Positions 1 to 12,907 of a DNA stretch of 64,000 nucleotides are shown piece after piece; positions within the stretch are counted from its first letter, which is position 1; each line of letters opens with the position of its first letter. The DNA is from Marisalimonas marina. GTDB taxonomy: Bacteria; Pseudomonadota; Alphaproteobacteria; Puniceispirillales; Marisalimonadaceae. The notes below the pieces were generated by a model. That model was given only the letters and a program-made list of their open reading frames with translations. It was not told where the DNA came from and did not search any database. The position numbers and the translations under genes are program-made. The stretch is taken from NCBI GenBank assembly GCA_038131365.1, contig JAYPPH010000002.1, positions 248,001-312,000 on the forward strand, written 5' to 3'.

Positions 1-309
1 ATGAATATCTTTCGGCTTAAATTTTACTCTGGTCAGCGCCATAACCAAATTTTCATTTTCCTTAAGCTTTGTTTTTTTTACTTCAGCAGTGAGCTTGGCG
101 CCAACTTTTTGGGTCAAATTATAAATAGTATCTGATGATTCTTCCAGATTGTTTAAATTAACAGGTCTTTTAAGAGGAATAATATCTTGCTCGATATGAA
201 TAGATGATGCGGCAGAGATTTTTATGCTCAAATAGAAGTTTGGTAGGGCACACAAAACTAATACTGTAAGAATTTTCTGTAAGTATCTAATATTAAGTAC
301 TTTTTTCAT
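1..309 (-). CDS. N-terminus of exported protein, possibly M23-type peptidase (partial)
   Basis: The minus strand is open for 103 codons from ATG at 309 to the window edge, so the C-terminal part is missing. An in-frame ATG at 321 is an alternative start. The N-terminus is basic (MKKVLNIRYLQK) and followed by a hydrophobic stretch (about residues 10-35), which suggests a signal peptide and export. The rest (VGAKLTAEVKKTKLKENEN, then a hydrophobic MALTR segment) loosely resembles the substrate-occluding N-domain found before M23 peptidase domains. That family call is inference, because no catalytic residues lie inside the window. It is divergent from the rRNA operon. Confidence 0.45.
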   Translation of the reverse strand, partial: MKKVLNIRYLQKILTVLVLCALPNFYLSIKISAASSIHIEQDIIPLKRPVNLNNLEESSDTIYNLTQKVGAKLTAEVKKTKLKENENLVMALTRVKFKPKDIH

Positions 310-444
310 AATGTTCGACATTTTGTCTTTATAAACATTAAATGTCAAGGCAACAATTTATAACTAAATATAATTGGTTTTTAGCGATTAAAAATATGTT
401 TTAAAAAAAAAGTAAATTTTGTTCAAAAATTTTATCATTTAAGT

Positions 445-473
445 TTGACATATCAAAGTATCACGAGTATAAC
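445..473 (+). promoter_or_regulatory. rRNA operon promoter (-35/-10)
   Basis: A consensus -35 TTGACA (445-450) is followed after exactly 17 bases by TATAAC (468-473), predicting transcription start near 480. This start lies upstream of the left arm of the 16S processing stem (527-549), as required for the arm to be in the transcript. It is the best promoter in the 386-base gap before 16S. Confidence 0.75.
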
Positions 474-526
474 CTGCTTTCGATTTGATTTTACTCTTAT
501 GAGTATCTGTTTGACATTGTTAATAT

Positions 527-549
527 AAGAAGAGATTCACAGACGGCGG
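527..549 (+). other. 16S pre-rRNA processing stem, left arm
   Basis: These 23 bases pair with 2208-2230 just after 16S, with one G-U pair and one mismatch. A long duplex enclosing 16S is the classic RNase III processing substrate. The leader between this arm and 16S also holds perfect inverted repeats at 613-630 (TAACAAAT/ATTTGTTA) and 671-688 (ATGAATT/AATTCAT). I see no gene between 322 and 695. Confidence 0.75.
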
Positions 550-695
550 TTTTCTGTTTTACACAGTTATAATAGGTCGTCTATTGAATCGCGCAATTTA
601 CCATAATAAGAATAACAAATTTATTTGTTAGTCAGTAACTTGAGTGTGAAGGTAAGATTACCTTTTCGGCATGAATTTTATAATTCATACCCATC

Positions 696-2189
<1,494 letters not shown>

Positions 2190-2207
2190 AAGTGTAAGAT
2201 GTGAATT

Positions 2208-2230
2208 CCGCTGTCTTTGAATCTCTTCTT
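2208..2230 (+). other. 16S pre-rRNA processing stem, right arm
   Basis: Reverse complement of 527-549 with 22 of 23 positions able to pair, counting one G-U. It lies between the 16S 3' end and tRNA-Ile, and together with the left arm would form the RNase III cleavage duplex. Confidence 0.75.
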
Positions 2231-2264
2231 CTTAAACATTTGATTACAGTTTAGCTACAGCTAA

Positions 2265-2341
2265 AGGCGCGTAGCTCAGTTGGTTAGAGCGCACGACTGA
2301 TAATCGTGAGGTCGGCAGTTCAAATCTGCCCGTGCCTACCA
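2265..2341 (+). tRNA. tRNA-Ile (GAT)
   Basis: A 77-base cloverleaf in the 16S-23S spacer. The acceptor stem AGGCGCG pairs with CGTGCCT (one G-U), the D stem is GCTC/GAGC, the anticodon arm is CACGA-CTGATAA-TCGTG with anticodon GAT, and the T arm has TTCAAAT. The CCA end is encoded. No tRNA-Ala follows, although alphaproteobacterial operons usually carry both. Confidence 0.97.
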
Positions 2342-2554
2342 CTTTCTGTTAAATTGTTTAGGTTATTAATAATTAATCAAACTTTAGGTTATGCCTATCT
2401 GTTTGAAATAGTTGGTGAAAATGATCCCAAATAAAAGGGTAATATTAATAATATTATCCAGCTTACGGATTGTATATTTAAAAATATTTCCAAGATTATA
2501 TTTTTAAAGAGTAGTAATGGTTGTCTGACCGGTTACTACTTTCATGTACGGTCC
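2342..2554 (+). other. 16S-23S internal transcribed spacer, second half
   Basis: About 210 AT-rich bases with no tRNA and no credible gene. Near the 3' end, AGTAGTAA (2510-2517) and TTACTACT (2533-2540) form a local hairpin. The segment CTACTTTCATG (2536-2546) can instead pair with 5286-5296 after 23S, extending the GATCAAGC/GCTTGATC terminal helix into a 23S processing stem. The hairpin and the stem compete for the same bases. Confidence 0.6.
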
Positions 2555-5278
<2,724 letters not shown>

Positions 5279-5371
5279 TGACCGTCATGAAAGTAGAAAC
5301 TGGATAGTTTCAAATCATGATTGATCGTAAGTTTTATTTGGATCATTTTCTTTTTAATTTGTGAGGCTAAA

Positions 5372-5491
5372 TGGCCTGGTGATTATAGTGCAGATGTACC
5401 ACCCGATCCCATTCCGAACTCGAACGTGAAGCTCTGTTGCGCTGATGGTACTGCATCTTAAGGTGTGGGAGAGTAAGACGTTGCCAGGCCT
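5372..5491 (+). rRNA. rrf: 5S ribosomal RNA
   Basis: The terminal stem GGCCTGG (5373-5379) pairs with CCAGGCC (5484-5490), and the conserved CCGAACTCG core lies between. A perfect outer inverted repeat GTGAGGCTAA (5361-5370) / TTAGCCTCAC (5493-5502) brackets the gene and probably serves 5S maturation. Confidence 0.95.
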
Positions 5492-5519
5492 TTTAGCCTC
5501 ACAAATATTTTAAGCATGA

Positions 5520-5596
<77 letters not shown>

Positions 5597-5626
5597 ACTA
5601 TATCAATAAAATCAATAACTTAGATC

Positions 5627-5659
5627 ACCCTCAAAGACTTCGGTTTTTGGGGTTTTTTT
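5627..5659 (+). terminator. rRNA operon terminator
   Basis: CCCTCAAAGAC and GTTTTTGGGG form a stem of about ten pairs, including G-U pairs, closed by a TTCG tetraloop and followed by seven T. It sits 30 bases after tRNA-fMet and ends the operon. Confidence 0.85.
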
Positions 5660-5724
5660 CTGTTTTATAATCAAAAATTAGTAAAAGTGATTAATAAAGT
5701 GATTAATGTTCGTCAGGTTTATTA

Positions 5725-7251
5725 ATGTGTGTAGGGTCTGAAGTAGAGGATTTAGCCCTATCTGCTGACAAACATCCTCCAAAACTTGTCAAAAGATTGA
5801 GAGATGGGTCTTCAAGCAACACAGTACAAAAACATCCTGATTTTATAAAGCTTGAGAAAATAGCATTTGAAAAGTTTGGCTTGGCAGCTATGTCCCATAG
5901 GTCTGGTGTTTTTGAAATGCAAAACATTCTTCCTCCGATAATTAAATATGGTTTGACCTTCTTATTTGTTCAAAATGAATTTGGGTTGTGTTGTCCAGTT
6001 AGTATGACAGACTCACTTACTAGAACACTAAAAAAATTTGGTGATGAAAGATTAATTAATAAGTTTTTTGATCAATTAACTTCACAAGATTTAGACGAGC
6101 TTTTTCAGGGTGCAATGTTTATGACAGAACAACATGCTGGATCTGATGTTGGTTCGATTGATACGTTCGCTGAAAATATTAATGGGCAATGGTATTTAAC
6201 AGGAGATAAGTGGTTTTGTTCAAACCCTGATGCTGATTTAGCAATGGTTCTAGCTAGATATGATAAAAAAACAAAAGGTACAAAAGGACTTTCTTTGTTT
6301 CTTTTGCCAAAAAAATTAGAAAATGGACAACATAACAACTACGAAATTATTAGATTAAAAGATAAATTAGGTGGAAGATCATTTGCTAGTGGTGAAATTA
6401 GATTAAATAAGGCCTTTGCTTATATTGTGGGTGAAAAAAAAGAAGGCTTTAAACAAATGACAGACATGATAAATATGTCAAGATTATCCAATGGTGTTAG
6501 AGCCTCTGGTATGATGCAAAGATGTCTTCAAGAAAGTTTGTTTATAGCAAAAACGAGATCTGCCTTTAATGAAAAATTAATTAATTTACCTTTGATAAGA
6601 AAACAACTTTTAAAAATGCTTATTATAACAGAAGCATCAAGAACAATGGTCTTTAAGGCAGCTGATATATTAGAAAAAGCAGATAAGGGAGATACGGAAG
6701 CTCAAAAAATATTTAGGATTATAACGCCATTAATCAAATTTAGAGCTTGTAGAGATGTTAGAAAAATCGCTGGTGATGCGATGGAAATTAGAGGTGGTTC
6801 TGGTTATATTGAAGAGTGGATGGATCCTAAAATCCTAAGAGATGCACATCTTGGTTCAATTTGGGAAGGAACAAGTAATATAATATCTCTTGATACTATA
6901 AGAGCATTAAAAAAAGCTGATAATCTTCATGTTTTAAAAACTTTCTTAATTAATTTGGTGCACGAAAGATCTATAAAAGAGAATGAGAAAGTTTTATTAT
7001 CTACTATCGATGAAGTCTTTAATTTTGTTTTTCAAGAAATTAAAGATGATTACGAAGCTTCTTCAAGACAAATAACTTCTTTATTGTATTATTTATGTTC
7101 AGCTGTTTTTTTAAATGCTGAAAGTTATTACTGTGCCTCTTTATATCACAGGAAAAAAATTAGTGAATTAATTATAAAATATAAAATAAATGAAAATAAC
7201 CCACTTCAGAGAAATGAGATAGATTATAAACTGGTAAATGAATATCTATAA
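5725..7251 (+). CDS. acyl-CoA dehydrogenase, AidB-like
   Basis: 508 residues of an FAD-dependent acyl-CoA dehydrogenase. The middle domain has MTEQHAGSDVGS and NGQWYLTGDKWFCSN, close to the flavin-contact motifs of the AidB/long-chain subgroup. The C-terminal helical domain has IRGGSGY and the WEGTSN motif (about residue 383), whose Glu is in the catalytic-base position. Substrate cannot be read from sequence; AidB relatives include both alkylation-response proteins and ordinary acyl-CoA oxidisers. The first in-frame start after a stop at 5704 is the ATG used. It lies just after the rRNA terminator and before a LysR gene on the same strand, which might control it. Confidence 0.85.
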   Translation: MCVGSEVEDLALSADKHPPKLVKRLRDGSSSNTVQKHPDFIKLEKIAFEKFGLAAMSHRSGVFEMQNILPPIIKYGLTFLFVQNEFGLCCPVSMTDSLTRTLKKFGDERLINKFFDQLTSQDLDELFQGAMFMTEQHAGSDVGSIDTFAENINGQWYLTGDKWFCSNPDADLAMVLARYDKKTKGTKGLSLFLLPKKLENGQHNNYEIIRLKDKLGGRSFASGEIRLNKAFAYIVGEKKEGFKQMTDMINMSRLSNGVRASGMMQRCLQESLFIAKTRSAFNEKLINLPLIRKQLLKMLIITEASRTMVFKAADILEKADKGDTEAQKIFRIITPLIKFRACRDVRKIAGDAMEIRGGSGYIEEWMDPKILRDAHLGSIWEGTSNIISLDTIRALKKADNLHVLKTFLINLVHERSIKENEKVLLSTIDEVFNFVFQEIKDDYEASSRQITSLLYYLCSAVFLNAESYYCASLYHRKKISELIIKYKINENNPLQRNEIDYKLVNEYL

Positions 7252-7313
7252 TTAAATGTTTAAGTTTGGCGTTTTTTAAATTTTCGATACTTTAAATTAA
7301 AAGAAAAGCTTTC

Positions 7314-8198
7314 ATGAGATATAACTTAATAACTTTAGATTTATTTTTATGTGCATCAAAAAATAAAAGTCTTGTAAAAGCCGCAAAAGAAAAAAACATT
7401 GTGGTTTCTGCTGTAAGCAAACGTATTTTAGATTTGGAAAAATCTGTTGGTGTTGATCTTTTCTATCGGAAAAAGTCTGGTGTTGAATTAACGCCAGCTG
7501 GATTAGAAATGCAAAAACATTGTACTGAAATTTTTAATTCAATAAATAAAATGGATGAAAGTATTAAAGAATATTCTTTGATAAGTAGTGGAATTGTAAG
7601 AGTAACCGCTAATTCATCATCTATCACACAATTTTTACCAGAAGACTTAGCAACTTTTTCCAAAAAGTTTCCAAAAATAAAAATAAAGTTAAAAGAGAAA
7701 ACTTCTAGTGAGGTAATATCGTCTGTAAAAGAAAGTTTATCTGATATAGGTGTTTTTTCAGAGCATGTTGAAAATACTGAAAGACTTAGAGTTATTGATT
7801 ATAAGAATGATACTCTAGTTTTAGTTGTTCCTGAATATCATCCACTAGTTTCAAATTTAACTGTAAAAATTAAAGATTTCATTGAATTTGAAATGGTTGG
7901 TCTAGAAAAAGGTAGTTCATTACAAGCAATGATTGATAAACAAGTTCAGAAACAAAATTTAAAAATTAAGAAAAAATTAGAAACAGTTAGTTTTGAAGGT
8001 ATCAGAGGAATGGTAGAAGCTGGTTTAGGTATTGCTATACTTCCGATTGGCGCTATTAAACCTTATTTAAAATCTTCGAAATTAAAAACAATTAACATTG
8101 ATGAAAAATGGGCTAAAAGATCAATTAAAATTGCAATTAAAAATGATGATAGTATTGGTAAAGCAGGAGCATTATTACTCAATCATTTAATTAGTTAA
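7314..8198 (+). CDS. LysR-family transcriptional regulator
   Basis: 294 residues. The N-terminal winged helix-turn-helix (about 1-60) has the LysR pattern: LDLFLCASKNKSLVKAAKE, then AVSKRILDLEKSVGVDLFYR. An effector domain resembling periplasmic binding proteins follows (about 88-290), with the typical late GMVEAGLGIAILP. Most LysR proteins are controlled by a small metabolite and regulate adjacent genes. Here the upstream neighbour is co-directional rather than divergent, so the target is unclear. It is the only classical one-component regulator in the window. Confidence 0.92.
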   Translation: MRYNLITLDLFLCASKNKSLVKAAKEKNIVVSAVSKRILDLEKSVGVDLFYRKKSGVELTPAGLEMQKHCTEIFNSINKMDESIKEYSLISSGIVRVTANSSSITQFLPEDLATFSKKFPKIKIKLKEKTSSEVISSVKESLSDIGVFSEHVENTERLRVIDYKNDTLVLVVPEYHPLVSNLTVKIKDFIEFEMVGLEKGSSLQAMIDKQVQKQNLKIKKKLETVSFEGIRGMVEAGLGIAILPIGAIKPYLKSSKLKTINIDEKWAKRSIKIAIKNDDSIGKAGALLLNHLIS

Positions 8199-8253
8199 AA
8201 TGGAACCTGTATTGCTCCTTCCAATAATAATGTAGTCAAATATATCGCCACTA

Positions 8254-8733
8254 TTACTCACTAAAGTTAGATTCCATTTCTTTTCGAAGTTTGTGTGCAA
8301 TAAGGTTAGAGTCTACCTTCACATCATCCCAAGTTAAGACTTGTCCATCATTGATCGGTTTTTGTAAGGAAATATTGTGAGCAAGACCAAGTGGCAAGTA
8401 ATTATTTTTAATAGATTTTAATGCTGGTCTAATTCCACCAGAAACAGTATAGCCACCTTCTCCATCTAAAATTTCACCAGCCTTTAGATTACGTTTAGCT
8501 ATAGCAACACAATCTGCATTAAAACAGGTTGATGCTCCAGTTGCTTCTTTTCTTATACCAATAGAAGCAATTGAAATTGCAAGTTCTAATCCAATCAAAT
8601 GCCATCTCTTGTATAATGACATATATTTGCCAGAAGGATCTGTAACTACTTTATATTCTTCAAAACAATTTTTTAAATATTTAGTATCAGCTTCAAAAAC
8701 TACCCATACACCTTTTCTAATATTAGGCCCCAT
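8254..8733 (-). pseudogene. C-terminal SAF-domain remnant of COG4091-type oxidoreductase
   Basis: 159 residues match the C-terminal part of predicted homoserine-dehydrogenase-like proteins with a SAF domain, normally about 430-450 residues. Recognisable are YKRWHLIGLE, RKEATGAST, VAIAKRNLKAGEILDGEGGY, LPLGLAHN and the final LTWDDV. The N-terminal NAD(P)-binding half is absent: a stop codon lies directly before the ATG (TAA ATG) and the DNA beyond encodes an unrelated membrane protein. It is either a decayed gene or a stand-alone SAF protein; decay seems likelier. No function is assigned. Confidence 0.65.
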
Positions 8734-8741
8734 TTATTCAT

Positions 8742-9032
8742 TTATTTATCAATTGTATCCTCATTTTTGAATATAAAGAAAGAACCTACAACCCCAATCA
8801 AGATTGCAATGATCAATTCAGGTTTTTTATAATCTATCATATTTATAATAATTAAATAATTAATCACTACAAAAGATAAAGTGGGTAATATTGATAATAT
8901 TCTTATGGTCAATAATGGGCTTCTAATACAAATTTTTGCTTTATTAAATAACCATTTGTAAGGCTCCAAAAGTATTACTCCCATAATAATTGTCATGCAA
9001 AAAATAAATATATCAAAAATTAAATCTTCCAT
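8742..9032 (-). CDS. small membrane protein, unknown
   Basis: 96 residues from the ATG at 9032; a TTG at 9068 would add twelve. Three hydrophobic segments are visible at about residues 4-24, 41-65 and 74-88, so it is probably an inner-membrane protein. I do not recognise a family. It abuts the SAF-domain remnant on the same strand, with 8 bases between them. Confidence 0.45.
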   Translation of the reverse strand: MEDLIFDIFIFCMTIIMGVILLEPYKWLFNKAKICIRSPLLTIRILSILPTLSFVVINYLIIINMIDYKKPELIIAILIGVVGSFFIFKNEDTIDK

Positions 9033-9108
9033 GACTTTAATTGAAAGATTGTTTGAAGATTTTGTCAAAATAATTCATGCTATTTAATATTTTAGTTTGT
9101 AGAAGAAG

Positions 9109-9957
9109 ATGATTAATTTTAACAAAAGTCAGAATGATTTAAAAAAATATGAAGAAACAGGATTTGTTTTTCCAATTGATGTTGTTAGTCATCAAGAGAT
9201 AAATAAAATCAGAAAAGATTTTGAATTAGCAGAATATGAACTAAGGAATGACCCAAAACGTTTAAGTTTACTTCGATCTTATCCTGCTCAATTATTACCA
9301 TCATTTGACATGCTGATCCGTAATGACAACTTAATTGCCGCAGCCTCTTCCGTTTTAGGCCCGAATTTAATGGTTTGGAGTTCTGGTATGTTTATAAAAG
9401 AGGCAAAATCTTCTAAAATTGTTTCCTGGCATCAAGATTTGACGTATTGGGGTTTGAACAATGCTGAAGAAACAACATGTTGGGTAGCTTTATCAAGTGC
9501 CAATAAAGAAAGTGGTTGTATGAAATTTATTCCAGGAAGTCATAAAGAACAAATCGTACCCCATTTTGATACTTTTGATGATAATAATTTACTCTCAAGA
9601 GGGCAGGAAATTTCAGTAAAAGTTAACGAGAAGGAAGCCATATATATTGAACTAAAACCTGGACAAGCATCTATGCATCATGGACATTTATTTCACGCTT
9701 CTGGCCCTAACAATACAAGTGATAGGCGAATTGGTTGTGCAATACGTTATATTAAACCTTCAATGAAACAATTATCAGGAGATCTTTCTCTAGTAACTCT
9801 TGTAAGTGGTGTTGATGATTATGGTCATTTCACAAAGTCTGAAAAACCAAATGGACGTTTAAATGAAGAGGATTTTGAACGTTGTTATCTTGATTCTCAA
9901 ATTAAAAGACGTGTCTTATATGAAGGGGTGGACGCATCCCGTGGTAAGCGTTATTAA
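9109..9957 (+). CDS. phytanoyl-CoA dioxygenase (PhyH) family protein
   Basis: 282 residues of an Fe(II)/2-oxoglutarate-dependent oxygenase. The metal triad is visible: H108 and D110 (WHQDLTYWG) and a distal His in HLFHASGPN (probably H196), followed by DRRIG, whose Arg (206/207) would bind 2-oxoglutarate. The family hydroxylates diverse small molecules and acyl-CoAs, so substrate is unknown. It heads a same-strand group with an SDR epimerase and a beta-hydroxyacid dehydrogenase, which suggests one catabolic route starting with a hydroxylation. Confidence 0.88.
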   Translation: MINFNKSQNDLKKYEETGFVFPIDVVSHQEINKIRKDFELAEYELRNDPKRLSLLRSYPAQLLPSFDMLIRNDNLIAAASSVLGPNLMVWSSGMFIKEAKSSKIVSWHQDLTYWGLNNAEETTCWVALSSANKESGCMKFIPGSHKEQIVPHFDTFDDNNLLSRGQEISVKVNEKEAIYIELKPGQASMHHGHLFHASGPNNTSDRRIGCAIRYIKPSMKQLSGDLSLVTLVSGVDDYGHFTKSEKPNGRLNEEDFERCYLDSQIKRRVLYEGVDASRGKRY

Positions 9958-9990
9958 AAGTTTTTAATACATGGAAGTAAAAATTTAAAT

Positions 9991-10893
9991 ATGAATAAAG
10001 ATAATTACCTTGTAACAGGTGCATCGGGTCTTGTTGGTTTTCCTCTAGTAAATAAACTCCTCAATAAAGAATGTTTTGTTGTGGGGATTGATCCTATTCA
10101 AAGAGAGAAACAAAAAAATTATGAGCATATCACTTTAATTAATCATGATGTAGAAGAGATTATTGAGGTTTTAAAAAAGTATAGTATTACGAAAGTTATT
10201 CATACTGGAGCAGTTTCTGGTCCTATGCTCTATAACGATAAGCCAAATTTTATAATAGAAAATAATGTTACTTTTACAATCAGGCTAATAGAGGCTTGTC
10301 GGGTTTATAGTAAAATAAAAAGATTTATTTTTTGTTCTTCTATATCAGCATATGGGGATCTTGGTAAGAATAATACAACAGAAGAGTATAGATTTCATCC
10401 AGAGAATTTATATGGCGCAACAAAGGCTTCTTGTGACTTGCTTTTGAAAATGTATTATCAAAATTATAATCTTGATATTATTTCTTTAAGAATATCAACG
10501 GTGTATGGGTATAAAAGAACAACAAGTTGTTTCATAAATGACATAATAAAATCAGCATTAAATCACTCTAAATTAAATTTACCATTTAAAAAAAGTTTAT
10601 GTTGGCCTTATGTGTATGTTGAAGATGTGATTTCTTGTATAGAACAATGTTTATTGCACACTAAGGATCACTCATATTCTTACAATGTGTCAGGACCAGA
10701 TTTTCCCTCTTATGGTCAAATCCTAGATGAAATAAGTTTATATGTTAAAAGTCCACAGGTTACATTTGCGGATCAAAACTCTTTTGGTGAACGGAAACTT
10801 TTTAGTATAAAAAAGATTATAGAAGAAATTGGTTGGAGGCCTAAATTTTCTATAAAAGAAGGCATTCAAGACTATTTTGCTAATATAAATTGA
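9991..10893 (+). CDS. NAD-dependent epimerase/dehydratase (extended SDR)
   Basis: 300 residues. The N-terminus has the extended-SDR nucleotide motif TGASGLVG (9-16). The catalytic residues are S117 (FCSSISAYG) and Y141/K145 (YGATKAS). Family members act on nucleotide sugars, sugar acids or other carbonyl compounds; the sequence does not show which. It starts 33 bases after the PhyH gene. A role with its neighbours in oxidising a polyol or sugar-like compound is inference. Confidence 0.88.
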   Translation: MNKDNYLVTGASGLVGFPLVNKLLNKECFVVGIDPIQREKQKNYEHITLINHDVEEIIEVLKKYSITKVIHTGAVSGPMLYNDKPNFIIENNVTFTIRLIEACRVYSKIKRFIFCSSISAYGDLGKNNTTEEYRFHPENLYGATKASCDLLLKMYYQNYNLDIISLRISTVYGYKRTTSCFINDIIKSALNHSKLNLPFKKSLCWPYVYVEDVISCIEQCLLHTKDHSYSYNVSGPDFPSYGQILDEISLYVKSPQVTFADQNSFGERKLFSIKKIIEEIGWRPKFSIKEGIQDYFANIN

Positions 10894-11022
10894 CTTTCTC
10901 ATTTCGAGATATTTCATTAATCTTACCATAGACTTTTAATAAAATTTTATTGTAAATTAATTATTTATTGTTTTTTTTTTGAAATTTATTTGCATTATAG
11001 TTTCTTGAAAATATGAGATGTT

Positions 11023-11919
11023 ATGAAAACCAAAATTAACAAAGAGATATCCATAGGATTCATTGGTATAGGCAATATGGGTCTTCCAATGTTGAAAAAC
11101 TTAATAAATTCAGAGTTTCGTGTTGTAGCTTATGACATCAACCCTAAGGTTACAAAAAAACTAGAAAAAGAACGAATAAGAACTGTTAATAATTTAAGAG
11201 CTTTAGCTAATAATAATTATATTATCTCTATACTTCCAGACACTCCAGATGTTGAAAGTGTTTATGATCTTAAAAATGGTATAAATCAATATCTTAAACC
11301 GGGGACTGTAGTGATTGATATGAGTACAATATCCTCATCTTCATCAATTAAAATAGGAAAAGAATTAGAAAAAAAACAAATAGAGTTTCTTGATGCACCT
11401 GTGAGTGGAGGTGTTAAAGGAGCAAAAGAGGCTAATTTATCAATTATGGTTGGTGGAAAAAAAGCTACGTTTACAAAATCTCTAAATATATTAAATGCAA
11501 TGGGTAAAAATGTAGTCTATGCAGGTAAACTTGGTATGGGCCAGATTTTTAAAATGTGTAATCAAATCATGGTAGGAACGCATATTCAGTCTATGTGTGA
11601 AGCATTTGCTTTATGTAAGTCAAAAGGTGGAGATTTAAAATTACTTAAAGATACTCTAATTGGTGGAGCTGCTAATTCTTGGTTATTAGAAAATTTAGGA
11701 GATCTAGTTATAGAAAAAAATGATAAGGCTGGATTTAGAATAGATTTACAACTCAAAGATTTAAAATTAGCAAACGAAGCAGCTTATGAAAGTGGCGTAT
11801 CTTTGCCTGGGCTAGCGCTGGTTCAGTCTTTATATTTACAATCAAAAGCTCATAATGAAGGTAAGAATGGTAATCAATCATTATTTAAAACTTATGATCG
11901 AATGAATAATCAAAACTAG
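11023..11919 (+). CDS. beta-hydroxyacid dehydrogenase (HIBADH/GarR-like)
   Basis: 298 residues of the 3-hydroxyisobutyrate / tartronate-semialdehyde reductase family. The dinucleotide motif GFIGIGNMG (12-20) opens the Rossmann domain. The substrate signature DAPVSGGVKGA (124-134) and the catalytic K177 with N180 (GQIFKMCN) are intact, and the C-terminal helical domain has LQLKDLKLANEA. It catalyses NAD(P)-linked interconversion of a beta-hydroxyacid and its semialdehyde. Which acid is unclear. It lies 129 bases after the SDR gene. Confidence 0.88.
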   Translation: MKTKINKEISIGFIGIGNMGLPMLKNLINSEFRVVAYDINPKVTKKLEKERIRTVNNLRALANNNYIISILPDTPDVESVYDLKNGINQYLKPGTVVIDMSTISSSSSIKIGKELEKKQIEFLDAPVSGGVKGAKEANLSIMVGGKKATFTKSLNILNAMGKNVVYAGKLGMGQIFKMCNQIMVGTHIQSMCEAFALCKSKGGDLKLLKDTLIGGAANSWLLENLGDLVIEKNDKAGFRIDLQLKDLKLANEAAYESGVSLPGLALVQSLYLQSKAHNEGKNGNQSLFKTYDRMNNQN

Positions 11920-11938
11920 TTTACCCTATAATTTTTGA

Positions 11939-12232
11939 TTATTCTTTACCTTCAAATATTCTAATATCTCTATCAGCACCACCATCAAGTGCTTTAAGTG
12001 CAGATTGATATTCGTCACTATAATAAAAAGATTTAACTTTTTCTAAACTTTCGAATTCTAAAAGAACAGTTTGTTCTGCTACACCATTTTCATGAGCGTC
12101 TACAATGTTTGTGCTCGCTAGCATTTTTCCTTCATATTTTTCAATAGCTGGAGCTGCTAATGCTAAATAAGCATTCCTTTTTTCAGGATTGGCTGGTGAA
12201 CGGTGGGCACTTAAAAAATAACCTTTAGGCAT
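11939..12232 (-). CDS. DUF1330 domain protein
   Basis: 97 residues forming one small ferredoxin-like alpha/beta domain typical of DUF1330 (dimeric alpha-beta barrel superfamily). Visible features are MPKGYFLSAHR at the start, TVLLEFES in the middle and FYYSDEYQSALKAL near the end. The family has no settled function. It converges on the dehydrogenase at 11919 and stands alone on its strand. Confidence 0.8.
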   Translation of the reverse strand: MPKGYFLSAHRSPANPEKRNAYLALAAPAIEKYEGKMLASTNIVDAHENGVAEQTVLLEFESLEKVKSFYYSDEYQSALKALDGGADRDIRIFEGKE

Positions 12233-12320
12233 AAAAACTCCATTGATATATATTTAATTTAAAAAAGTTTACTTTAGATAATTTTTCTTAAGAAGAACAA
12301 TAGCAAAAAGGAAACAATAA

Positions 12321-12743
12321 TTGGAAGTCAAAAATCTTAATAAGTCTATTGAGAGGGCTAATTCTGGAAACACTTTCCACTTTTTAAATACTAAATATAT
12401 CGGATATGAAAATGATACTTATAAATATGAACTAGAATTTTCTGAAGAATGCCTAAATCCTTTTAAAACAGTTCAAGGTGGTATGATTGCGTCTGCTATA
12501 GATGAAATAACATCTATTAGTGTTAATATATTGACGGAAGATAAATATTTACCAAGTTCAACAGATATACATATTACTTTTCATAGACCTTTGTTCTTAG
12601 GAAAGGTTACTGGTACTGCAAAAATTATAAAATTAGGCAAGCAAATTGTATCTATTGAAGGAAAATTATACACTTCATCTGGAAAGGTTGCGGCATCTGG
12701 GCTGCATACTGCCGTCTTAACTTCAACTTCAAATCTATTTTAA
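12321..12743 (+). CDS. PaaI-type hot-dog thioesterase
   Basis: 140 residues of the PaaI/YdiI acyl-CoA thioesterase family, which hydrolyses small or aromatic acyl-CoAs in the cytoplasm. The hot-dog helix carries TVQGGMIASAIDEI, the catalytic region of the fold, and ITFHRPLFLGKV follows. The start is TTG at 12321, supported by AAGGA about eight bases upstream; the first internal ATG would cut into the hot-dog core. It is followed on the same strand by the DUF2256 gene. Confidence 0.8.
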   Translation: MEVKNLNKSIERANSGNTFHFLNTKYIGYENDTYKYELEFSEECLNPFKTVQGGMIASAIDEITSISVNILTEDKYLPSSTDIHITFHRPLFLGKVTGTAKIIKLGKQIVSIEGKLYTSSGKVAASGLHTAVLTSTSNLF

Positions 12744-12760
12744 TAAATAATATCAATGAC

Positions 12761-12898
12761 ATGATAAAAAAAGAAAACTTACCATCTAAAATATGTATTA
12801 CTTGCAAAAGACCTTTTACATGGAGAAAAAAATGGAAAAAGGTTTGGGATGAAGTTAAGTATTGTAGTGAAAAATGTAAAAGAAATAGAATAGTGTAA
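12761..12898 (+). CDS. DUF2256 zinc-ribbon-like small protein
   Basis: A 45-residue gene read directly from the sequence. It opens with MIKKENLPSKICITCKRPF, then a Trp/Lys-rich TWRKKWKKVWDEVKYCSEKC. The four Cys in CxxC...CxxxC form suggest a metal-binding knuckle. This is the DUF2256 pattern; the family is often found beside DUF2805 and photolyase/cryptochrome genes, as here. Function unknown. Confidence 0.85.
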   Translation: MIKKENLPSKICITCKRPFTWRKKWKKVWDEVKYCSEKCKRNRIV

Positions 12899-12907
12899 AT
12901 ATTGAAA

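Noticed and set aside
511..540. A second TTGACA (511-516) as another rRNA promoter
   Set aside because: No good -10 lies at the right distance, and a start there would fall within or after the left arm of the 16S processing stem, so the duplex could not form. The promoter at 445-473 fits better.
649..664. AAGGTAA/TTACCTT repeat in the rRNA leader as a regulatory site
   Set aside because: The loop would be two bases, too tight for a full stem, and I see no regulatory context.
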